A stretch of 15,306 nt of DNA. Source: Bacillota bacterium. Its GTDB lineage: Bacteria > Bacillota > Clostridia > Christensenellales > CAG-138. The notes under the pieces are model-generated. The model had not been told where the DNA came from and did no database searches. It saw nothing but the letters and a program-made list of their open reading frames with translations. The position numbers were made by a program, and so were the translations under genes. The stretch spans positions 1 to 15,306 of the forward strand of contig JAEZLG010000277.1 in the NCBI GenBank assembly GCA_023435855.1. The letters run 5' to 3'. Shown piece by piece: positions 1 to 7,386 of this stretch (the stretch's first letter is position 1; every line of letters begins with the position of its first letter).

Positions 1-7
1 GCTTACA

Positions 8-39
8 TAAAAAAGGCATGGTCAATTGACCATGCCTTT
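8..39 (-). terminator. Intrinsic terminator of the surE-to-ispH/rpsA operon
   Basis: Bases 12-39 form a perfect 28-base palindrome. As RNA on the minus strand it gives a 12-bp stem with an AATT loop. The descending arm ends in UUU and runs on into UUUAUG, making six consecutive U. It lies 16 bases past the stop codon of the IspH-S1 gene, where an operon terminator is expected. The T-run follows the hairpin on the minus strand. The plus-strand reading also has some T's, so bidirectional action is possible. Confidence 0.9.
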
Positions 40-55
40 CATGCAGTAAAATGAA

Positions 56-2377
56 TTATTTTTCGGTGTTCTCGGTGTCTTCGGAATTGAGGCTCGAGAA
101 CAGGTCCGCAAGCGAGGTAGTGGACTGCTGTACAGGGGGCAGCTCATAGTCGGAATCCTCACGCCTCGGGCGGCGTTCTGCGCGCTCACCGGAGGGAGCT
201 TCCCTGCGCTCGCGGCGTTCAGGACGCTGGGCAGGTTTTTCCTGCGGCTTTTCCTGTGTCTTCTCGGCAGCCTGCGCGCGCTCAGCCCTTTCCTTGGCCT
301 GTTCAGCCTTTTCACGGGCGAGTTCTTCAAGGATTTCCGGGTTCTCGTCAAGTATGACATCCCTGCGGCTCAAGCTGATACGCTTTGCTTCGGAGTTAAC
401 ATCAAGTACCTTGCAACGTACAACATCGCCTACGTTGATTTCATCTTCCACCTTAACGATGCGCTTCACGCCTACCTGCGAAATGTGGATGAGGCCGTCG
501 ATGGTGGGCTCGAGTGCCACAAAAGCCCCAAACGGTACGATGCGGACAACTTTACCTTCCACAACGGAACCGATGGGATATTTCTCAGCCGCCATCGTCC
601 AGGGCTTTGGCTGAAGCTGTTTGTAGCCCAAAGAAACACGCTGCTTTTCCACATCCACGTCGCGGATGATAACTTCGATTTCCTGGTTGATGCTCAGTAC
701 ATCGGACGGGTGCTTTACCCTGCCCCATGCTACATCGGTCACATGAACAAGGCCATCGATGCCGCCGATATCCACGAATGCGCCGAAATCAGTAATCCTG
801 CGCACGATACCGGTAACTTTAGCACCGACTTCAAGCTTGCCCCACTTCTCTTTGCGAGCTTCCTCGGCATCCGCTAAGAGAACGGCCTTGTGAGAAGCGA
901 CAATGCGTTTACGGGATTTATCGACCTCAATAACTTTGAGTTTGAGCTCTTTGCCTACGTAATCGCCGATGTTTTCCACATATTTGGTGGAAAGCTGAGA
1001 TGCGGGTACGAAAGCACGAACGCCATCGATGCTGGCAATCAAGCCACCTTTAACGACTTCCTTGCCGACGCCCGAAAATACTTTATTTTGAATGTCATCG
1101 TCCTGCAACAGGTTGTCCCAAACACGCTTGCTTTCCACATTCTTGCGGCTAAGAAGCACATTGCCTTCCCCGTCATTGACCTTGATGACTTCCACTTCAT
1201 TTTCATCGCCCACTTTGAGCATTTCAGCGGGGTTCACGTCCGGATCGGAGGAAAACTCGTTGCGCGGAATAAACCCGTCGGATTTGTAGCCGATGTTGAC
1301 GCAAACCTCCCCGTCAACAATCTGAACGACGGAGCCCTTCAGGATCTGGCCGTTGCGGATGCGGACAAGCGTTTTTTCAATCGCTTCGGCGAAGCTCGCC
1401 TCCGCGTTGTCATGCTCGGCCTTATCTGCAGTATCTGCCTTTTGCTCGGTCGTCTCTGCGGCTGGCTTTGCCTCAGCGGGTTGTGCGACGGCTTCCGCTG
1501 CTTCCGTTTCGACCAACTTATTTTCTACTTCGGTTTCTTCAGCCATCGTCTTTTCCAGTTCGCTCATCCTAGTAATAACCTCCCTAATTATGCGGTCCGG
1601 CGTAGATGCGCCCGCGACAACACCTATTATATCATCGGATTGGATTTTTTCAAGTGAAAGTTCATTATGATTTGATACGGATTGCGTGTCTTTACACCAT
1701 TTTTTACATACTTCGTAGAGTTTTCGCGTATTGGAACTGTTCTTATCGCCTACAACGACCATCTTTGTACAAATTTTACTTAGATTTTGAGCCTCTGTCT
1801 GTCGTTTGAGTGTGGTGGGGCAAATTGTATGAAACACCTTAATGTCATCGGTTTTTTTTAACACTTGTAGAATTTTGTCAAATAACTCGTATGGGAATGT
1901 CGTCTGCGCTACCAAGCATACTTTATCGTAAGAGTCAAGCACCTGTACGTCCTCTACAGACTGTACAAAAAGCGCATCGCCAACACACCAGCCGTTGATG
2001 CCGATTACCTCCGGATGATCCGGCTTTCCGGCAATGGCAATTTTATAGCCAAGCTTTGAATATTCCTTTACGATATCGTGTATCTTTTCCACAAACGGAC
2101 AGGTCGCATCCACTACGTTACGGTTTTCACAGCGTTTGTAAACATCGGCACCGACACCGTGCGAGCGAATAACAATGGTTTCGCCTTGTTGAACTGCTTC
2201 AGGCTCGGTTACGGAAACGATTCCTTGTGCGCGAAGCTCATCAAGTACAAAGTCGTTATGAATTAGTTCACCGAGCGTGCTTACACTGCCGTTTTTTTGT
2301 GCAGCTGACTGCGCAGCTTCAATAGCGCGTCTTACACCGAAGCAAAAACCTATATCGTTTGCAACGATTATTTTCAA
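56..2377 (-). CDS. ispH: IspH (HMBPP reductase) - ribosomal protein S1 fusion
   Basis: The N-terminal part (about residues 1-275) is 4-hydroxy-3-methylbut-2-enyl diphosphate reductase, the last enzyme of the MEP isoprenoid pathway. It makes IPP and DMAPP using a [4Fe-4S] cluster. The three cluster cysteines are at 12 (GFCFGV), 93 (DATCPF) and 186 (HTICPTT). The catalytic-type Glu is at 123 (HPEV), with substrate motifs SHG at 72-74, NSSNTRK at 213-219 and GASTP at 256-260. An Ala/Glu-rich linker (about 275-335) leads to four S1 RNA-binding repeats at roughly 344-412, 430-497, 514-586 and 601-673. A charged Arg/Glu/Pro tail follows. The fusion is known in Clostridia, where the S1 part is thought to act in mRNA binding by the ribosome. 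The start is TTG, giving MKIIVAND as in the family, and it overlaps the plsC stop. This is the last gene of its operon. The S1 half could be called rpsA. Confidence 0.95.
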   Translation of the reverse strand: MKIIVANDIGFCFGVRRAIEAAQSAAQKNGSVSTLGELIHNDFVLDELRAQGIVSVTEPEAVQQGETIVIRSHGVGADVYKRCENRNVVDATCPFVEKIHDIVKEYSKLGYKIAIAGKPDHPEVIGINGWCVGDALFVQSVEDVQVLDSYDKVCLVAQTTFPYELFDKILQVLKKTDDIKVFHTICPTTLKRQTEAQNLSKICTKMVVVGDKNSSNTRKLYEVCKKWCKDTQSVSNHNELSLEKIQSDDIIGVVAGASTPDRIIREVITRMSELEKTMAEETEVENKLVETEAAEAVAQPAEAKPAAETTEQKADTADKAEHDNAEASFAEAIEKTLVRIRNGQILKGSVVQIVDGEVCVNIGYKSDGFIPRNEFSSDPDVNPAEMLKVGDENEVEVIKVNDGEGNVLLSRKNVESKRVWDNLLQDDDIQNKVFSGVGKEVVKGGLIASIDGVRAFVPASQLSTKYVENIGDYVGKELKLKVIEVDKSRKRIVASHKAVLLADAEEARKEKWGKLEVGAKVTGIVRRITDFGAFVDIGGIDGLVHVTDVAWGRVKHPSDVLSINQEIEVIIRDVDVEKQRVSLGYKQLQPKPWTMAAEKYPIGSVVEGKVVRIVPFGAFVALEPTIDGLIHISQVGVKRIVKVEDEINVGDVVRCKVLDVNSEAKRISLSRRDVILDENPEILEELAREKAEQAKERAERAQAAEKTQEKPQEKPAQRPERRERREAPSGERAERRPRREDSDYELPPVQQSTTSLADLFSSLNSEDTENTEK

Positions 2378-2970
2378 TCCATTTCCTCCAACTCCACACG
2401 AAGTGCATCCACCGCATCCGCGATTTCGTCTGTAACGACGTCAATAAGGGTTGATTTGTTGGCAGTCGCAACAATATGGCTGATATCGATAGCCTTCCCT
2501 ACCAATATCACGGGACGATACGTTTTATAGCTGCTGTGGTGGATATAAATAGGTATAACCGGTGCACCGGAACGGATGGCCAAAAATGCAGCGCCGCGTT
2601 CAAACTCATCGAGATTATCGGTAACGGCGCGTTTCCCTTCGGGGAAAATGCCGAACACCTTACCTTTGTTGAGCACTTTCAACGATTCCTTGAGTGACTG
2701 CAAATCAACGTTTTTACGGTTTACAGGCAGAACGAACAATGCGCGGAAGAAAAAGCGACCGATTGCGTTCGAAAAAAGCTCCTTCTTGGCCATGAAATGT
2801 ACGACGCGGGGCGAGATGAGCGCGATCATCACGGGGTCAAGCATAGACCGGTGATTGCACACAAAAATAGCCTTACCGCTCACCATTAAGTTTCTTCGCC
2901 CGTGTACTACCGGCCGAAGCGCCAAAAGCACAAACGGACCGAGCAGATACTTTACAAGAAAATAAAGCAT
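2374..2970 (-). CDS. plsC: 1-acyl-sn-glycerol-3-phosphate acyltransferase (PlsC family)
   Basis: This membrane-associated enzyme transfers a second acyl chain to lysophosphatidic acid to make phosphatidic acid. The 198-residue length fits the short bacterial form. The catalytic NHxxxxD motif is NHRSMLD, with His40 and Asp45. The substrate-binding block is GIFPEGKR at 107-114, and a later APVIPIYI block matches the family. The N-terminus (about residues 3-20) is hydrophobic and can attach to the membrane. The ATG start is preceded by GAGGAG six bases upstream. The gene lies 10 bases after cmk, and its TGA overlaps the TTG start of ispH. The cmk-plsC-ispH order is common in Clostridia. The exact acyl acceptor is inferred from the family. 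Confidence 0.9.
   Translation of the reverse strand: MLYFLVKYLLGPFVLLALRPVVHGRRNLMVSGKAIFVCNHRSMLDPVMIALISPRVVHFMAKKELFSNAIGRFFFRALFVLPVNRKNVDLQSLKESLKVLNKGKVFGIFPEGKRAVTDNLDEFERGAAFLAIRSGAPVIPIYIHHSSYKTYRPVILVGKAIDISHIVATANKSTLIDVVTDEIADAVDALRVELEEMD
2375..2389 (-). promoter_or_regulatory. Ribosome binding site fixing a TTG start for ispH-rpsA
   Basis: A GGAGG lies at 2385-2389 (read on the minus strand), seven bases before the TTG at 2375-2377. It sits inside the last codons of plsC. The TTG overlaps the plsC TGA in a TTGA arrangement. The nearby ATG is plsC's own Met codon in another frame, so TTG is the only start that gives the family's usual N-terminus. Confidence 0.8.
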
Positions 2971-2980
2971 TATTAACTCC

Positions 2981-3652
2981 TCACAGGCGGATATTGTTCA
3001 TCAGAGTCTCTATAGCTGCGTCTATGGTCATTTGGGTGGTGTCGATTACCATCGCATCCGGCGACTGTGTGAGCGGTGCAAACTCCCGCGTACTGTCGGT
3101 ATGGTCGCGCGCAGCAATTTCAAGACGCATCTTTTCAAGTGTATAATCGAGGTACTCACCCTTTGCGTTGAGCTCAAGAAGCCTTCTTCTCGCCCTCTCC
3201 TCCACAGAAGCGGTCACATAAAACTTGTTTTTCGTATACGGCATGATATAAGTACAGATATCGCGGCCGTCCATAACCACATCGTTTTCTTGTGCAATCT
3301 TTTTTTGAAGTTCCGCAAGTTTTACGCGCACTTCGGGAATTACGCCGATGTCGCTTGCTCCCTTAGATACCTCCTGTGTTCGAATCAGTTGCGACACATC
3401 CGTACCGTCAAGGTAGGTTACCTGCTTACCGGCTATGTTTTTCGCGCTTATTTCGGTGTTTTTAAGAATGGGCAGCACCTCATCACGGTTTGACGGTGTG
3501 AGTCCGAGTCGTATGGCTTTAAGTGCCATGGCGCGGTACATCGCTCCCGTATCGAGATATAGTATTCCGAGTCTTTTAGCAGCAGCGCGCGCAATGGTGC
3601 TTTTCCCTGCGCCCGCAGGGCCGTCAATAGCGATGTTAATCCTATCTTTCAT
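2981..3652 (-). CDS. cmk: Cytidylate kinase
   Basis: Cmk phosphorylates CMP and dCMP to the diphosphates with ATP in the cytoplasm. The 223-residue protein has the P-loop GPAGAGKS at 11-18 and the CMP-binding block YLDTGAMYRA at 32-41. A GRDI motif is at 129-132. Near the C-terminus it has RDHTDSTRE (182-190) followed by APL and the SPDA segment, as in the bacterial family. Position 133 is Cys, where GRDIGT is usual; this is the only clear departure I noticed. The ATG overlaps the stop of the flavoprotein gene in ATGA, which suggests translational coupling. plsC follows after 10 bases. Confidence 0.95.
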   Translation of the reverse strand: MKDRINIAIDGPAGAGKSTIARAAAKRLGILYLDTGAMYRAMALKAIRLGLTPSNRDEVLPILKNTEISAKNIAGKQVTYLDGTDVSQLIRTQEVSKGASDIGVIPEVRVKLAELQKKIAQENDVVMDGRDICTYIMPYTKNKFYVTASVEERARRRLLELNAKGEYLDYTLEKMRLEIAARDHTDSTREFAPLTQSPDAMVIDTTQMTIDAAIETLMNNIRL

Positions 3653-4866
3653 CGTATGCTCCTCCCGGCCAATGCCCCTGTAGAATACGCGATTTGCAAA
3701 TTAAAACCGCCGGTATAGGCATCCACATCCAATAACTCCCCGGCAAAATAGAGGTTTTTCACAAGCTTGGATTCAAGCGTGGAGGCATTGACTTCCTTAA
3801 CGGAAACGCCTCCGCGTGTAACGATTGCATATTCTACAGGAAGTGCTTCCTTCACATGGAGCGTAAGACCCTTTAAAAGTTTTACGAAGGTCAGCCTTTG
3901 CACACGCGTTATCTCGCTTACGATTGTATGCGGTGCAATACCGCTCAAAGTAACCGCAACGGGGATGAGTTTTGCGGGAAGCAGTTCGCCGAGTGCATTT
4001 TGAAATTGCTTTTTGCCGTTCTTTTCAAAATCCCGAAGAACGCGTTTATCCAACGCCTCTTCATTGAGTCCGGGCTTGAGGTCGATTTTAAGCTCTGCTC
4101 CCTGCGGCTCGTCGGCCATATGGCTGCTCGCACTCAAAACAAGCGGCCCGGACACGCCGAAATGCGTAAACAGCATCTCCCCGAGCTCCTCAAACACAAG
4201 CTTGCCTCGCTTATAGGCACGCAGCGTTACATTTCGAAGCGAAAGCCCCATAAGATCCTTAGTCCAAGTTTCCTCCGTAGCAAGCGGTATAAGCGATGGC
4301 CGAATTTGAGTGATTGTGTGCCCAAAGTTTTTCGCAAATGCGTATCCGTCGCCGGTAGAACCTGTTGTAGGATAACTTGCACCGCCGGTTGAGAGTATCA
4401 AAGCATCAAACGTTTGCGCATCTTCTTTTGTAATTACTGTAAAACGTTCTAAATCGCGGCGGATCTCGGTTACTGCGCGATTGAGCAAAACCACTGCTCC
4501 GCTTTTCTTCAAATATGCGGCAAGCGCTTTGATCACGTCGCTCGAATGATCCGACTCCGGGAACACCCTGCCGCCGCGCTCCACCTTCGTCGGAACGCCT
4601 TCATTGTTGATGAGTGCAACAACATCTACGTTGGTAAAGCCATAAAGTGCGCTATATAAAAATTTGGGGTTGCGAGGAATGTTATTCAAAAACTCGTCCA
4701 TATCCGCATCATTGGTCAGGTTGCACCTGCCCTTTCCGGTGATGAAGAGCTTTTTACCTAGCTTTTCATTTTTTTCGTACAGGAAGACCGCATGCCCTGC
4801 CTTTGCAGCTTCTGCAGCTGCAATTATACCTGCCGGCCCGCCGCCGATTACAGCGACGCGGCTCAT
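3649..4866 (-). CDS. HI0933-family FAD-binding flavoprotein (YhiN/BaiN-like)
   Basis: This is a 405-residue flavoprotein with an N-terminal Rossmann fold: GGGPAG at 8-13 and an acidic residue closing the second strand (YEKNEK, 30-35). It has the family signature KLGKKLFITGKGRCNLTND (35-53) and a C-terminal FAD block, GGFNLQIAYSTGALAG. The family is annotated as NAD(P)/FAD-dependent oxidoreductase or aminoacetone oxidase. BaiN of Clostridium scindens, linked to bile acid dehydroxylation, belongs to the same broad family, but similarity at that level does not show that reaction here. The true substrate is unknown. Both ends overlap neighbours by ATGA: the start with the histidine phosphatase stop, the stop with the cmk start. 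Its fixed place before cmk suggests a housekeeping role. Confidence 0.88.
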   Translation of the reverse strand: MSRVAVIGGGPAGIIAAAEAAKAGHAVFLYEKNEKLGKKLFITGKGRCNLTNDADMDEFLNNIPRNPKFLYSALYGFTNVDVVALINNEGVPTKVERGGRVFPESDHSSDVIKALAAYLKKSGAVVLLNRAVTEIRRDLERFTVITKEDAQTFDALILSTGGASYPTTGSTGDGYAFAKNFGHTITQIRPSLIPLATEETWTKDLMGLSLRNVTLRAYKRGKLVFEELGEMLFTHFGVSGPLVLSASSHMADEPQGAELKIDLKPGLNEEALDKRVLRDFEKNGKKQFQNALGELLPAKLIPVAVTLSGIAPHTIVSEITRVQRLTFVKLLKGLTLHVKEALPVEYAIVTRGGVSVKEVNASTLESKLVKNLYFAGELLDVDAYTGGFNLQIAYSTGALAGRSIR

Positions 4867-5486
4867 ATAAGCCCCCTAAGATGCGAGGCGTCGTTTAGAA
4901 CATGCAAAAAACCCCGTTCGTCATGCCCCGTTTCAAGCTCGTTATAGGCACAATTCTCAATGCGCAGTGAGCGGATACGGTTGTATGGAAGGCCTATAAA
5001 ATGTGCGATGATGATTTTTGTGGGCATGGTATGGCCAACGACAAGAATTTGCGCATTGCTTCCGTGCCGCGTTTCGATTTGACGCACGAAACGCAGCGAA
5101 CGCGTTACAATCTCCTGCTGTGACTCTGCCTCCATTCTTAAACAGTCCTCAGGGCGCTCTATCCAGCCCCAATCATGAAAAAGCTCCGGATACGCACGGT
5201 CGAGCTCTGCAGAGGTCATGCCCTCCCATTTGCCGAACTGTATCTCGATAAGGTCTTCCTCCAGTACGACTGTGCCTCCGCATCGCTTCGTTATTGCCTC
5301 CGCAGTCTCACGCGCACGTGAAAGCGGGCTTGCATACACAGCATCAAAGGATCTTCCCTCAAGACGTTTTGCAATCGCTTCGGCTTGTAACCTCCCTTTT
5401 TCGTTGAGCGGGATATCGGTACGTCCCTGTACGCGGCTGACGCTATTCCATTGTGTTTGTCCGTGACGGACAAGAATCAATCTCAT
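4863..5486 (-). CDS. Histidine phosphatase (phosphoglycerate mutase-like) family protein
   Basis: This 207-residue cytoplasmic protein of the branch 1 histidine phosphatase superfamily starts MRLILVRHGQT. His8 in RHG is the phosphate-accepting residue. LSRARET carries Arg57, Glu81 lies in the LIEIQFGKWEG block, and the second catalytic His is 152 in VVGHTMP. The family includes phosphoglycerate mutases, CobC-type phosphatases and broad phosphatases. Its sequence resembles the phosphatase-like members, but the substrate cannot be read from the sequence. A GTG 21 bases upstream (5507) is in frame. I prefer the ATG at 5486 because it gives the canonical N-terminus and overlaps the regulator's TGA as ATGA. 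It sits directly after the RpiR-type regulator, so a sugar-phosphate substrate is possible but unproven. Confidence 0.88.
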   Translation of the reverse strand: MRLILVRHGQTQWNSVSRVQGRTDIPLNEKGRLQAEAIAKRLEGRSFDAVYASPLSRARETAEAITKRCGGTVVLEEDLIEIQFGKWEGMTSAELDRAYPELFHDWGWIERPEDCLRMEAESQQEIVTRSLRFVRQIETRHGSNAQILVVGHTMPTKIIIAHFIGLPYNRIRSLRIENCAYNELETGHDERGFLHVLNDASHLRGLI

Positions 5487-6364
5487 CTTTGGTTCTTTTC
5501 GCTCCACTTCGTGGTATATACCTTTTGGGATTCCCAGATGCCTTCGAGCTGCACAAAGTGCTCATAAAGCTTGTCCTTGCTCTTAAGGCTCGCCGCAACG
5601 ATAATAGCGTTTATAAGGCTTAAGGGTGCAGTGAGTGAATCCGCAAAAGAAGCCATGTCGCTGTGGGCAACGAGCACATAATGCGCAAGCTCGGCGATTG
5701 GAGAAAACATGCTGTCGGTGATAGCGATAATGTTTGCGCCGCGATTCTTACCGAAGGCAAGCGCTTCAACGGTGCGCGTGGAGTAGCGCGGGAAACTGAT
5801 GCCGATGCACACGTCGCCCGGACTCACGCGAAGCATGCTTTCAAGCGCATCATTGACCGAGGAACTCACACATATGGTATTCTCCATAATAAAGTTCAAA
5901 TAATACGTTAGGAACTGTGCAAGCGGTGCTGCGCTTTTCATGCCGATGATATAGACGCGTTTGGCCTCAAACAGCGTAGAAATGGCAGCATTGAAAGCAG
6001 CGTTATCGACCGAGTCTATGGTGGAACGGATGTTTGCAGCATCTGCCTTAAGAACGGATTTTAAGATGTCGTTCTCATCCATATCCGAGGTTAGCTGTAT
6101 ACGCTGTACGCTCGTCAGCTTATTGCGGATAAGATCCTGCAAGGATTTCTGCATTTCCGGATAACCGTCGTAACCGAGTGCATACGCAAAGCGCACTACG
6201 GTGGATTCGCTCACGCCTACAGCGCGTCCCATTTTGGACGCGGTGATAAACGCAGCTCTGTCGTAGTTCTCCATGATGTAGCTGGCCAAAAGCCTCTGCC
6301 CTTTGCTAAAGGACTTATAGTTTTTGTTCAACTTTACAAGCAGATCGTTTTCCTCCATTGCCAT
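5483..6364 (-). CDS. RpiR/MurR-family transcriptional regulator with SIS domain
   Basis: The 293-residue protein has the two-part layout of RpiR regulators. An N-terminal helix-turn-helix domain has its recognition region at about 43-62 (MGRAVGVSESTVVRFAYALG). A C-terminal SIS sugar-phosphate-binding domain spans about 130-260 (RVYIIGMKSAAPLAQF, then GISFPRYSTRTVEAL and IIAITDS). Such proteins bind palindromic operators and respond to phosphosugars, for example in MurNAc-6-P or ribose control. The ATG has GGGGG five bases upstream and lies 19 bases after surE. An ATG two codons later is a less well-spaced alternative. No sugar catabolism gene adjoins it; it is embedded among surE, phosphatase, cmk, plsC and ispH. 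Its ligand and targets are unknown. Confidence 0.9.
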   Translation of the reverse strand: MAMEENDLLVKLNKNYKSFSKGQRLLASYIMENYDRAAFITASKMGRAVGVSESTVVRFAYALGYDGYPEMQKSLQDLIRNKLTSVQRIQLTSDMDENDILKSVLKADAANIRSTIDSVDNAAFNAAISTLFEAKRVYIIGMKSAAPLAQFLTYYLNFIMENTICVSSSVNDALESMLRVSPGDVCIGISFPRYSTRTVEALAFGKNRGANIIAITDSMFSPIAELAHYVLVAHSDMASFADSLTAPLSLINAIIVAASLKSKDKLYEHFVQLEGIWESQKVYTTKWSEKNQR

Positions 6365-6383
6365 TTTTACCCCCGTTTTACTA

Positions 6384-7124
6384 TTATAATTCCATACCGG
6401 AAAGGCTTACAAAATCGGTTAAATCCGTTAAAAGCGGCGTTAGCGCGATATAACCTTCTCGTGTCCAACGCTCATCGCTGTCTTCATCCGGCCCGCACTT
6501 CGTCAAGCGCTCAGCAGGCATCCAGTAATATTTCCGCTTATATGGATCCATCCTCTCCACGAGTTCGGACGCATACACCTGCTTACTTAGCCTAGTAATT
6601 TTCATACCCTTTATTTCATCCTCGGGCAAATCGGGTACATTTACGTTTAAAAGCAAGCTTCTGCACTGATGTACATAGGGGATGGTGCTTTTTGCAGCGA
6701 GGGCAGCAGTTCTCAGGTACTTGGGCTTAAAAGAGCAGATGGATACCGCCATCGCTGGAACGCCTAACAGAACTGCCTCCATAGCTGCTGAAACGGTACC
6801 CGAATAAAATGTATCGGTACCTAGATTCGCGCCGATATTGATGCCTGATATCACAAGATCAGGCTTGAATCCGAGGTTAGCAAGCCCTATTTTTACGCAG
6901 TCGACCGGCGTGCCGCTGACAGCGAATGCGGGAACGTCGCTTAGCCCATCGAGCCGCACTTCGTTCATACGAAGAGGCGATGTGAATGTTAGAGAATGCG
7001 AAGCGCCGCTTCGCTCCGTATCCGGCGCGGACATGATTACCTCATGTTCGTTGTGGAAAATCTCCGCAAGTGCACGGATCCCCAGGGAAAATAGACCGTC
7101 ATCGTTCGTCAGCAAGATTCTCAT
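6384..7124 (-). CDS. surE: 5'/3'-nucleotidase SurE
   Basis: SurE removes phosphate from nucleoside 5'- and 3'-monophosphates and can also hydrolyse short polyphosphate. The protein begins MRILLTNDDG, with metal-binding Asp8 and Asp9. Ser39 sits in ERSGASHS, and the Asn ligand is 96 in SGINIGANLGTDTFYSGT. GTPVDCVKIGL (71-81) is also typical. The 246 residues match the usual family length. An ATG two codons upstream (7130) is possible, but AAGG at 7131-7134 is too close to it and is well spaced for the ATG at 7124, which gives the family start. It is the first gene of a seven-gene operon, about 55 bases downstream of the predicted transcription start. Confidence 0.93.
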   Translation of the reverse strand: MRILLTNDDGLFSLGIRALAEIFHNEHEVIMSAPDTERSGASHSLTFTSPLRMNEVRLDGLSDVPAFAVSGTPVDCVKIGLANLGFKPDLVISGINIGANLGTDTFYSGTVSAAMEAVLLGVPAMAVSICSFKPKYLRTAALAAKSTIPYVHQCRSLLLNVNVPDLPEDEIKGMKITRLSKQVYASELVERMDPYKRKYYWMPAERLTKCGPDEDSDERWTREGYIALTPLLTDLTDFVSLSGMEL

Positions 7125-7141
7125 AAGCATCCTTACTTACA

Positions 7142-7163
7142 GGCGGGACGCCAAAGTCGCGCC
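7142..7163 (-). other. Small hairpin in the surE leader
   Basis: The minus-strand RNA can form GGCG-C-GAC paired with GTC-C-CGCC around a 6-base loop. This is seven base pairs with one C-C mismatch. It ends about 7 bases before the surE Shine-Dalgarno sequence. It could modulate surE translation, but the stem is short and its function is not shown. Confidence 0.4.
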
Positions 7164-7186
7164 TTGAATTTCTGTATATGTGGTTT

Positions 7187-7215
7187 ATTTTAGCAGAAAG
7201 AAGCGTTCATTTCAA
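7187..7215 (-). promoter_or_regulatory. Sigma-A-type promoter of the surE operon
   Basis: On the minus strand, TTGAAA (7210-7215) and TAAAAT (7187-7192) are separated by exactly 17 bases. These match the vegetative consensus at 4 of 6 and 5 of 6 positions. Transcription would start near 7180, giving a leader of roughly 55 bases before surE. It lies downstream of the oadA terminator hairpin, which fits an independent operon start. Confidence 0.72.
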
Positions 7216-7216
7216 C
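7205..7216. promoter_or_regulatory. Candidate operator dyad over the surE -35 box
   Basis: GTTGAAATGAAC (minus strand) is a partial dyad of the form GTTnAnnTnAAC and fully covers the -35 hexamer. A repressor bound here would block the promoter. The RpiR-type regulator encoded one gene downstream is a natural candidate for autoregulation, but this is inference from position only. Confidence 0.3.
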
Positions 7217-7231
7217 GAACATATAAAAATG

Positions 7232-7259
7232 ATGAAAGAATTGCATAGTTTTCTTTCAT
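7232..7259. repeat. 9-bp perfect inverted repeat upstream of the surE promoter
   Basis: ATGAAAGAA and TTCTTTCAT are perfect inverted copies separated by 10 bases, with half-sites 19 bases apart start to start, about two DNA turns. The element lies just upstream of the -35 box. It could be an operator. As minus-strand RNA it could also fold into an AT-rich hairpin followed by CAUUUUUA, acting as a back-up terminator for the oad cluster. The sequence alone does not decide. Confidence 0.45.
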
Positions 7260-7274
7260 TGTACAAAATTTTAT

Positions 7275-7303
7275 GGCCGCATGAGGAATCTCCCCACGCG
7301 GCC
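7275..7303 (-). terminator. Terminator hairpin downstream of the oad cluster
   Basis: On the minus strand GGCCGCGUGGGGA pairs with UCCUCAUGCGGCC around a GAU loop. This is a 13-bp stem with two G-U pairs. On the plus strand those two pairs become A-C mismatches, so the fold belongs to minus-strand RNA. The downstream tract AUAAAAUUUUGU is only moderately U-rich, so termination may be partial. Confidence 0.7.
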
Positions 7304-7337
7304 TGATTGGGTTTTTATGTATTCTGCAAATTATCGA

Positions 7338-7382
7338 AGCAGCGCATTATGAAAACGCGCTGCTCCGTTGGCCTGTGGGCCA
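7338..7382 (-). other. Two hairpins immediately after the oadA stop
   Basis: AGCAGCGC (7338-7345) and GCGCTGCT (7357-7364) form a perfect 8-bp stem with an 11-base loop. TGGCC (7369-7373) and GGCCA (7378-7382) form a 5-bp stem directly after the oadA stop codon. Neither is followed by a good U-tract on the minus strand. They may protect the mRNA 3' end or assist the terminator at 7275-7303. Confidence 0.5.
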
Positions 7383-7386
7383 CTCT

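Noticed and set aside
890..1657. Long plus-strand open frame of 255 codons opposite the ispH-rpsA gene
   Set aside because: It is the complement of conserved IspH and S1 coding sequence, has no family resemblance, and reflects codon bias of the real gene.
5484..5507. GTG start for the histidine phosphatase, seven codons upstream
   Set aside because: The ATG at 5486 gives the canonical MRLILVRHG start and a neat ATGA overlap; no good ribosome binding site precedes the GTG.
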